Below are positions 1 to 5,049 of a DNA stretch of 5,049 nt, piece by piece. The notes under the pieces were generated by a model, which worked only from the letters and a program-made list of their open reading frames with translations, made no database searches and was not told the DNA's origin. Position numbers and translations under genes: made by a program. Position 1 is the first letter of the stretch. Every line of letters begins with the position of its first letter. The DNA is from UBA2040 sp002332715 (GTDB taxonomy: Bacteria > Bacteroidota > Bacteroidia > Flavobacteriales_D > Crocinitomicaceae): positions 1-5,049 of the forward strand of contig JAQWUF010000210.1 in NCBI GenBank assembly GCA_029242295.1. The letters run 5' to 3'.

Positions 1-53
1 TATAAAAAATGTTTAAAATTCATGTTCATATAGCGCAATCGGTCTAACTTCTT

Positions 54-61
54 TATTTTTG
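54..61 (+). promoter_or_regulatory. Putative Bacteroidota -7 promoter box for the DUF5916 gene
   Basis: The bases TATTTTTG match the Bacteroidota sigma-ABfr -7 consensus TAnnTTTG at every fixed position. Transcription would start near 68, giving a leader of about 40 bases before the GTG at 109. The -33 element is poor: only a TTC at 25-27 lies at roughly the right distance, with a 26-base gap. In AT-rich DNA such a box can arise by chance, so the call is tentative. Confidence 0.4.
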
Positions 62-108
62 GCGTTCGTCAAACAAATTACAAGGCGCATAAAATTTATC
101 AAATAGCT

Positions 109-2559
109 GTGAAATTTGCCTCTTTTATTTTTGTTTTAATACTTCCGGTCATCCTATCGGCGCAGCGCGAATATACGATTGAAAAGGCGGTTGATGATAT
201 TAAAATTGACGGTGAACTAACGGAAACTTCCTGGATAAAAGCTCAGCAAGCAGATTGTTTCATTGTGAATTATCCAGATTTCGGGAGTGACCCTTCCTTC
301 GATTCGGAGTTTTTTGTGACGTACAGCGACGAAGCGTTTTATTTTGCTGGAATAATTTATGACAATCCTGATTCCATAAATTACATGCTTTCGCAACGTG
401 ATAATTTTGGAAATGCTGATTGGATCGGAATTTCAATTGACACCTACGGTAATAAATTAAATGCCTTCAACTTTTATATCACAGCTTCTGGTGTAGAATT
501 GGATGCTGCACAAGAAATTGGCAATGAAGATTATAGTTGGAACGCAGTCTGGAAAAGCCAAGTTATAAGAACTGTTTATGGTTGGCAAGTAGAGGTGAGA
601 ATTCCTTATGCCGCTTTGCGCTTCCCAAACAAAGAGGTTCAAAATTGGAATGTCAATTTTACAAGACAAATCCGTCGAAAAAGAGAGATGTCGAATTGGA
701 ACCCTGTCGATCCTGAAAAATATGATGAATTAACGCAACTAGGGAAATTAAATAATCTAAAGAATATAAAACCGCCATTGAGACTAGCATTCTCACCATA
801 TGCAATTTCGTATTTGGAAAGTCGATACGACCCAAGTTCCAAAAGCCAAGTCAGCCAATCTCGACTTGTAGGTGGTATGGATTTGAAACTGGGACTGAAC
901 GAAGCATTTACCTTAGACATGGCACTTGTTCCCGATTTTGGGCAAACGGTTTCTGATAATCAAATTTTAAACCTTGGACCTTTCGAAGTGCAATTTGCTG
1001 AAAATCGTTCATTTTTTAAAGAAGGAACCGAGCTTTTTGGAATCGGTGGTTTGTTTTATTCTAGACGTGTTGGAGGTAGACCTTTCTATGTGAATCGAGC
1101 CTTTGATGTGGATGAAAGCAAGGGAGAATATCTTGTCGAGAATGCAACGCAAGCGCCGTTGTACAATGGTTCCAAAATTTCGGGCCGAACAAAAAACGGA
1201 CTGGGGATTGGCTTTTTTAATGCCGTGGAAGGGAGAACTACAGCGACAATTAAAGATAGTTTGGGTAATTCCAGAACGGTAGAAACCAATCCTTTGACGA
1301 ATTACAATGTTTCTGTTTTCTCACAGAATTTAGTCAATAATGGACGAATTGCTGTTATAAACACTAATGTTGCTCGTGAAGGATCTGCTCGCGATGCGAA
1401 TGTTAGCGCACTCAGTTCTAGTTTGTTTTCGAAGGACCGAGATTATAATCTTCAAACAGAATTCAAATTGTCCACAATAATGGAACATGATGCCACTACG
1501 TTTGGTCATAATTTCTTTAATTATTTGGGGAAAGTACAAGGGAAATGGACTTACGGAACTTGGTATTACGAAGAAAGCGATACTTATGATCCAAATGATT
1601 TAGGGTTTTTGTACAGCAATAATTCAAGAGGTGTCGGTGCTGAACTGAACTGGAATGGCTACAAACCTAAAGGACGATTTTTAAGAAGATGGTCAAGTAT
1701 AAGTGTGGAATACGAAGAGCTGTATTTTCCTCGTTTGTTCAACTATTTCAGCGTGGATGGAAACTACAATTTCACCTTCAAAAATTTCATGACGTGTGGA
1801 CTTAACGCTAATTCAAGTCCATTCGGAAACGTAGATCATTTTGAATCGCGTCAATTCGGTATTCCGTTAAATTTTGACCCAAACGTTAATTTGGGTGGCT
1901 GGATTTCGAGTGATTATTCCAAACCTTTTGCTTTGGATGTGCGAACTAACTATAACCGATACGCCAATCCTATTCAAAATCAAGACAATAGTTCCGTAAC
2001 TGTTTCGCCGCGATTTCAGTTTAATTCTCGCTTTTTTATCGTTTTGTCAAGTCAATATGAATATTTGAGAAATGATTATGGTTTTGTTTCTGCCAAATCG
2101 GGTGAAGGGCAAGAGGCCATTCTAATTGGAACGAGAAACCGAGATATTATAACGAATAGTTTGAATGGCGAAATAATTTTCACGAAAAGAATGGGTGTGA
2201 CCATTAAGTTTCGTCATTATTGGCAACGTTTGGATTATTCTTCGTTTAGCGATTTGATGTATAATGGAGATAGAACGAGAAACACATATTTCCCTTTGAA
2301 CGAAGATGGAAACTCCTACCACAACAGAAGTTTTAATGCTTTTACCGTTGATGTAAATTACCGATGGGTCTTCTTTCCAGGATGTGAGTTTTTGGTGTTC
2401 TATAAAAACAATATTTTTGCGAGTGTAGATGGTTTAGATAGAAACTATTTGGCGACGTTCGACACCTTGTTCATTCAGCCACAGTTGAATAGTTTGTCTG
2501 CTAAAGTTCAGTTATTCGTAGATGCGCTTTATTTTAAAAAGGGTGGATTGAGGTTTTAA
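109..2559 (+). CDS. Exported CBM9-like / DUF5916 domain protein, probable outer-membrane beta-barrel
   Basis: An 816-residue protein whose biological role is unknown. Residues 1-18 form a signal peptide: K2, a hydrophobic core at about 4-17, and a probable signal peptidase I cut in LSA|QRE, the 'SAQ' pattern common in Bacteroidota. Residues about 22-215 resemble a family 9 carbohydrate-binding (CBM9-like) domain, opening with the typical KIDGELTETSW (32-42) and containing GWQVEVRIPYAALRF (158-172). From about 225 to the end it matches DUF5916, with hallmark stretches LVPDFGQTVSDNQ (273-285) and PFEVQFAENRSFFKEGTELF (291-310). The C-terminal part alternates aromatic and polar residues and ends in Phe816, as outer-membrane barrels do, so a surface location is inferred. 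The start is GTG: no ATG lies in frame between the stop at 31-33 and this codon, and it places the signal peptide exactly at the N-terminus. There is no Shine-Dalgarno sequence, which is usual in this phylum. The length is typical and the frame is intact. The family assignment is strong, but binding of sugar is only inferred from the N-terminal domain. Confidence 0.9.
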   Translation: MKFASFIFVLILPVILSAQREYTIEKAVDDIKIDGELTETSWIKAQQADCFIVNYPDFGSDPSFDSEFFVTYSDEAFYFAGIIYDNPDSINYMLSQRDNFGNADWIGISIDTYGNKLNAFNFYITASGVELDAAQEIGNEDYSWNAVWKSQVIRTVYGWQVEVRIPYAALRFPNKEVQNWNVNFTRQIRRKREMSNWNPVDPEKYDELTQLGKLNNLKNIKPPLRLAFSPYAISYLESRYDPSSKSQVSQSRLVGGMDLKLGLNEAFTLDMALVPDFGQTVSDNQILNLGPFEVQFAENRSFFKEGTELFGIGGLFYSRRVGGRPFYVNRAFDVDESKGEYLVENATQAPLYNGSKISGRTKNGLGIGFFNAVEGRTTATIKDSLGNSRTVETNPLTNYNVSVFSQNLVNNGRIAVINTNVAREGSARDANVSALSSSLFSKDRDYNLQTEFKLSTIMEHDATTFGHNFFNYLGKVQGKWTYGTWYYEESDTYDPNDLGFLYSNNSRGVGAELNWNGYKPKGRFLRRWSSISVEYEELYFPRLFNYFSVDGNYNFTFKNFMTCGLNANSSPFGNVDHFESRQFGIPLNFDPNVNLGGWISSDYSKPFALDVRTNYNRYANPIQNQDNSSVTVSPRFQFNSRFFIVLSSQYEYLRNDYGFVSAKSGEGQEAILIGTRNRDIITNSLNGEIIFTKRMGVTIKFRHYWQRLDYSSFSDLMYNGDRTRNTYFPLNEDGNSYHNRSFNAFTVDVNYRWVFFPGCEFLVFYKNNIFASVDGLDRNYLATFDTLFIQPQLNSLSAKVQLFVDALYFKKGGLRF

Positions 2560-2580
2560 ATGCTAACCAAAAACACCTTT
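2536..2580 (-). terminator. Possible intrinsic terminator of the minus-strand operon, in the convergent junction
   Basis: Read on the minus strand there is an interrupted stem: GGTG (2577-2574) pairs with CACC (2545-2542), and inside it GGTT (2568-2565) pairs with AACC (2555-2552) around a 9-base loop. A CTTTTT run follows directly (2541-2536). The flanking AAA and TTT could extend the outer stem around one bulged C. The 5-by-6 internal loop makes the hairpin weak. It covers the last codons of both convergent genes because only 3 bases separate them. On the plus strand only TTT follows the stem, so it would work less well in that direction. Confidence 0.3.
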
Positions 2581-3141
2581 CTCAATAATCTCACAAAGGG
2601 TATGACCGATCAGCATGTGACACTCTTGAATGCGGGGTGTATCTGTCGATGGAATATTGATTAGAAAATCTGCGGCGTCCATCATTTTGCCGCCAGTTTC
2701 ACCTGTAAAAGCAACCGTTGTGATGCCTAATTCTCTCGCTCGCTCCAAAGCGCGTAGCACGTTTCCGCTATTCCCGCTAGTGCTCATGCCGATTAAAACA
2801 TCTCCCTTGGAACCAAATGCTTGGATGGCTCTCGCGTAAATTTCATCGAAGGAATAATCGTTTGCAACGGCTGTAATGTATGACGTGTTTACGTGTAGTG
2901 CTTCGGAATTCAAAGGTGGACGATCGAAATAATAACGTCCGCTCAATTCTGCACTCAAATGTTGTGCATCTGCAGCGCTTCCGCCGTTTCCACACCAATA
3001 TACTTTGTTTCCATTTTTAAAACAATCAACCAAAACGGCAGATAGTTCAGACACTTTTTCCATCAAGGCGTCGTCGGTCATCAATTTGGTTTTCAAATGG
3101 ATAGAACTCTGAATTTTCGCTTGAATGAATGATTTGTCCAT
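2563..3141 (-). CDS. gmhA: Sedoheptulose-7-phosphate isomerase, GmhA type (SIS domain)
   Basis: A cytosolic enzyme of 192 residues, the same length as E. coli GmhA. The family converts sedoheptulose 7-phosphate to D-glycero-D-manno-heptose 7-phosphate, the first step to the activated heptoses used in lipopolysaccharide core or other surface glycans. The SIS fold is clear: CGNGGSAADAQH (50-61) and the phosphate-binding STSGNSGNVLRALE (120-133). H61, E65, Q172 and H180 sit at the same numbers as the zinc and active-site residues of the E. coli enzyme, and RIQECHMLIGH (170-180) is typical. These residues favour GmhA over DiaA, a related SIS protein that acts in replication initiation. The start is ATG at 3141, with no Shine-Dalgarno sequence. 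It is the last gene of a three-gene minus-strand run, 35 bases after the glycosyltransferase stop, and ends 3 bases from the convergent DUF5916 gene. No other heptose gene (hldE, gmhB, hldD) is in view, so the end product is not known from this window. Confidence 0.9.
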   Translation of the reverse strand: MDKSFIQAKIQSSIHLKTKLMTDDALMEKVSELSAVLVDCFKNGNKVYWCGNGGSAADAQHLSAELSGRYYFDRPPLNSEALHVNTSYITAVANDYSFDEIYARAIQAFGSKGDVLIGMSTSGNSGNVLRALERARELGITTVAFTGETGGKMMDAADFLINIPSTDTPRIQECHMLIGHTLCEIIEKGVFG

Positions 3142-3176
3142 GGTTTTTGTTTTAAAATTACACTTTTTCTGCTGAC

Positions 3177-4292
3177 CTATTGATACAATTTCGCCATTGC
3201 GGCAATGAATTTATCCCAACTGTACTTGGTTTTTTCTTGTCGAACACCTGCGATAAAATCTTCCTCTTTTTCCAGAACGAAAAAATCGTATATTCCTTTT
3301 GCGATAGCATCAACTTCAGGTTCAACCACGTAACCAGCGATGTTATTCGGAACGATTTCTCCTAAACCGCCTACGTTGGTCACTATCATTGGTTTTTCAA
3401 AATGATACGCAATTTGAGCAACTCCACTTTGTGTGGCGTGTTTGTAGGGTTGAACGACCAAATTGGCTGAATTGAAATACAATCCAACATCGCTATCACT
3501 GATAAAGCGGTCATGAAGAATTATGAAATCGTTTAATTCATGTTTTGAAATTAACTCTAAGTAGGGTTTGTTGTCCGTATAGAATTCGCCTGCGATTAAT
3601 AATTTATAGCCGTTTTCCTCATAACGAGTTTGAGAAAAAGCTTCGATTAACCAGTCCAAACCTTTGTAATCGCGGATGATTCCAAAGAACAAAATGATTT
3701 TATCGGTTGGATTTAATTGGAGTTTTCCGCGCGCCACTTCTTTCGATGTCAACTCACCATAATCGTATATAGGATGAGGTGAAAATTCGATAGGAGCTTT
3801 TGTTTTAAACTGTTTGAAATCATTTTTGACTGCTTCGCTCATGCAAATGAAACCATCAACAGGGGGAAGAAAGTATTTGGTGAATATTTTGTCGCCAGCT
3901 CGCTTCTCGTGTGGAATCAAATTATCGACTATGCATACAACTTTGATGTTTTTATTCAATCTTCGGAGCACCGTTCCCAAAGCAAGCCCCATGAAAGGAA
4001 GCCAAAAACGTGTGACAACAATATCAGGTTCACAGGCATTAATTTTTTCCGCTGTTTTGAACCAAGAAATAGGATTGATGGAACTTAATGTTCGTTCAAT
4101 TTTTATATCTAAGGGAGCAGGAGAATCGGAGAATTGAGATTTTCCTGGAAATAAGAAATTCGGATATTGTGTTGTAAATGTGAAAATCTTGACTTCATCC
4201 CCTTGCTTTTGATAAGCTTGAGCCAGGCGTTCATTAAACGCCGCAAGTCCGCCTCGAAATGGGTGTGCCGTGCCTAGAAAAGCGATTTTCAT
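3177..4292 (-). CDS. GT4-type glycosyltransferase (GT-B fold)
   Basis: A 371-residue protein without membrane segments, likely cytosolic or loosely bound to the inner membrane, that would transfer a sugar from a nucleotide-sugar donor to a growing glycan. Donor and acceptor cannot be told from sequence. The N-terminal Rossmann half opens with MKIAFLGTAHPFRGGLAAFN (1-20), whose Gly pair is a typical acceptor-side loop, and also holds YPNFLFPGKSQ (43-53) and NLIPHEK (124-130). The C-terminal half has ILFFGIIRDYKGLDWLIEAF (200-219), the usual GT4 phosphate-binding region with R207 and K210, then TQSGVAQIAYHFEKPMIV (287-304) and TNVGGLGEIV (305-314). The usual EX7E pair is missing. I chose the ATG at 4292; an upstream in-frame TTG at 4301 would add only three residues, and MKIAFLG is the usual opening of the family. 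It lies 24 bases after the nitroreductase stop and 35 before gmhA, so co-transcription is likely and a surface-glycan role is inferred. Confidence 0.85.
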   Translation of the reverse strand: MKIAFLGTAHPFRGGLAAFNERLAQAYQKQGDEVKIFTFTTQYPNFLFPGKSQFSDSPAPLDIKIERTLSSINPISWFKTAEKINACEPDIVVTRFWLPFMGLALGTVLRRLNKNIKVVCIVDNLIPHEKRAGDKIFTKYFLPPVDGFICMSEAVKNDFKQFKTKAPIEFSPHPIYDYGELTSKEVARGKLQLNPTDKIILFFGIIRDYKGLDWLIEAFSQTRYEENGYKLLIAGEFYTDNKPYLELISKHELNDFIILHDRFISDSDVGLYFNSANLVVQPYKHATQSGVAQIAYHFEKPMIVTNVGGLGEIVPNNIAGYVVEPEVDAIAKGIYDFFVLEKEEDFIAGVRQEKTKYSWDKFIAAMAKLYQ

Positions 4293-4298
4293 ATAGGC

Positions 4299-4306
4299 CA
4301 AAGTTA
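4299..4306 (-). promoter_or_regulatory. Possible internal -7 promoter box at the glycosyltransferase start
   Basis: The minus strand reads TAACTTTG, a perfect match to the Bacteroidota -7 consensus TAnnTTTG. A partial -33 element, GTTTC, ends 21 bases upstream inside the nitroreductase coding end. Transcription would begin about 7 bases downstream, at or next to the ATG at 4292, so any transcript from here would be nearly leaderless. That geometry is unusual, and the match may be chance in AT-rich DNA. Confidence 0.22.
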
Positions 4307-4316
4307 GTGCTTTTCT

Positions 4317-4952
4317 TTAAATCGTTTGAAACAGTTCTTCTTCCGATTTACGAACCTTCGCTTGGTGCTGATTGCCGTCTTCTGCGTGGCGAAAGCCAAG
4401 TGCACAAACTACTGCTGTTGTATAGCCTTGTTCGGTTAAACCTAAAATTTGATCATAGGCTTCGGTTTCAAATCCTTCCATTGGTGTTGTGTCAATTCGT
4501 AATTCAGCCGCGGTTTGCATCAACATGCCCAGGGCAATATAGGTTTGTTTTACATTCCAAGGCATGAATTGCGCTTCTGTCATTGGAGCAATTGAACTTT
4601 TGATATAGTCACCAAACCCTGTTGTTTGTTCGATTTTAAGACCGCGTGAATTTGCTACATTTTGCATATAGGCATCGACATCGGCAATCGAAATCTGCTT
4701 TTGAGCAACAAAAACCACTAAATGGGATGCATCAATAACCTGAGTCTGTCCCCAAGACTTACCTTTTAATTGTTCGCGGATTTTTTCATCCTCAATAAAA
4801 ATAGCTTTAAAAGGCTGCAACCCGTATGAAGTTGGTGCAAGCCGAATACTGTCCTTTAGTATTTGAAGATTATCCTCTGTTATCTTTTTAGAAGCATCGT
4901 ATTTCTTTACAGCGTAACGCCATTCTAAAGCTTTAATAATTGTGTTTTTCAT
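4317..4952 (-). CDS. NAD(P)H-dependent FMN oxidoreductase, nitroreductase family (NfsB-like)
   Basis: A cytosolic flavoprotein of 211 residues, close to the roughly 217 of E. coli NfsB. Family members use NAD(P)H to reduce nitroaromatics, quinones or other electrophiles; the natural substrate here is unknown. FMN-binding features are visible: WRYAVKKYD (11-19), matching the RHSTKAFD segment of NfsB with R12 and K16; APTSYGLQPFKAI (39-51) at the position of the NfsB SSTNSQPW loop; DTTPMEGF (154-161), matching NfsB DSVPIEGF; and a C-terminal K199 and R201 that probably correspond to the FMN phosphate ligands K205 and R207 of NfsB. W67 and the stretch around 110-135 belong to the variable region that shapes the active site and dimer. 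The ATG at 4952 is a clear start with no Shine-Dalgarno sequence. It is the first gene of the minus-strand run and has a promoter-like pair upstream. It has no evident metabolic tie to the two glycan genes downstream. Confidence 0.9.
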   Translation of the reverse strand: MKNTIIKALEWRYAVKKYDASKKITEDNLQILKDSIRLAPTSYGLQPFKAIFIEDEKIREQLKGKSWGQTQVIDASHLVVFVAQKQISIADVDAYMQNVANSRGLKIEQTTGFGDYIKSSIAPMTEAQFMPWNVKQTYIALGMLMQTAAELRIDTTPMEGFETEAYDQILGLTEQGYTTAVVCALGFRHAEDGNQHQAKVRKSEEELFQTI

Positions 4953-4990
4953 GTTTTTATGTTCGATTTTGGAGGAGAGGATCTATGATG

Positions 4991-5021
4991 GAAACTTATA
5001 TGTCATTTTTTAAAAGTGCAA
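4991..5021 (-). promoter_or_regulatory. Putative Bacteroidota promoter for the nitroreductase-glycosyltransferase-gmhA operon
   Basis: On the minus strand a TTG (5021-5019) is followed after 20 bases by TAAGTTTC (4998-4991). This fits the Bacteroidota pattern of a -33 TTG and a -7 TAnnTTTG with one mismatch, the final G being C. The predicted transcript would start near 4984 and have a leader of about 30 bases before the ATG at 4952. That leader is CT-rich (CCTCTCCTCC at 4980-4971) and has no Shine-Dalgarno sequence. Spacing and position are good, but no experimental support can be drawn from the sequence. Confidence 0.45.
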
Positions 5022-5049
5022 GTTAGTTATACATCTTAAAGCCCTTGAG

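Noticed and set aside
28..60. TAGCGCAATCGGTCTAAC looks like the D-arm part of a tRNA.
   Set aside because: The D-stem does not pair, no anticodon arm or matching acceptor stem follows, and the nearby GTTCGTC is not framed by a T-stem. It appears to be a chance resemblance.
3142..3176. TAATTTTA on the minus strand just before gmhA as a separate promoter.
   Set aside because: It mismatches the final G of the -7 consensus, its best upstream TTG is 25 bases away, and it would leave almost no leader. Read-through from the glycosyltransferase is simpler.
3814..4137. Open plus-strand frame of 107 codons inside the glycosyltransferase gene.
   Set aside because: It is fully antisense to a well-supported gene, has no recognisable domain, and looks like a shadow frame. 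The same applies to the other short frames opposite the DUF5916, gmhA and nitroreductase genes.
4293..4301. TTG start for the glycosyltransferase, adding three residues.
   Set aside because: The ATG at 4292 gives the family-typical MKIAFLG opening, and the extra residues carry no signal.
4971..5026. GGAGGAGAGG followed by ATGATG on the plus strand looks like a Shine-Dalgarno sequence and a small ORF.
   Set aside because: The frame stops after 13 codons, lies in the promoter region of the opposite-strand gene, and Bacteroidota rarely use Shine-Dalgarno sequences.
1..5049. CRISPR arrays, insertion sequences, direct repeats, retron or defence-type genes.
   Set aside because: I saw no repeated units, transposase, reverse transcriptase or nuclease motifs on either strand, and coding sequence fills almost the whole window.

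Overview
The window looks like an ordinary stretch of a low-GC Bacteroidota chromosome, probably from the Flavobacteriia or a relative such as Crocinitomicaceae. That guess rests on four things: a DUF5916-type outer-membrane protein with a signal peptide ending in 'SAQ', no Shine-Dalgarno sequences before the starts, promoter-like boxes fitting the Bacteroidota consensus TAnnTTTG, and AT-rich codon use throughout. The genus cannot be named from the sequence alone.

Layout: positions 1-108 are a non-coding leader with one promoter-like box. Positions 109-2559 (+) encode an 816-residue exported protein with a CBM9-like N-terminal domain and a DUF5916 beta-barrel-like C-terminal region, starting at GTG. 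Three bases after its stop, a convergent minus-strand gene cluster ends. Read in the direction of transcription, that cluster is an NfsB-like FMN nitroreductase (4952-4317), a GT4-type glycosyltransferase (4292-3177) and a GmhA-type sedoheptulose-7-phosphate isomerase (3141-2563). The gaps are 24 and 35 bases, so one operon is likely. A promoter-like pair lies upstream of the nitroreductase, and a possible intrinsic terminator spans the convergent gene ends. Positions 4953-5049 hold only the minus-strand leader and promoter.

How the genes may work together: GmhA makes the first heptose precursor (D-glycero-D-manno-heptose 7-phosphate) for surface glycans, and the glycosyltransferase probably adds a sugar to a surface polysaccharide, lipopolysaccharide or glycoprotein. 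These two make a plausible surface-glycan pair. The nitroreductase has no clear link to them and may simply share the transcript. The DUF5916 protein is transcribed separately and its function is unknown.

I found no mobile element, CRISPR array, RNA gene, toxin-antitoxin pair, defence system or frameshifted gene. No undescribed system is evident. The points most worth a second look are the uncharacterised DUF5916 protein, the tight convergent junction, a perfect -7 box sitting on the glycosyltransferase start, and the loss of the usual EX7E motif in that glycosyltransferase.
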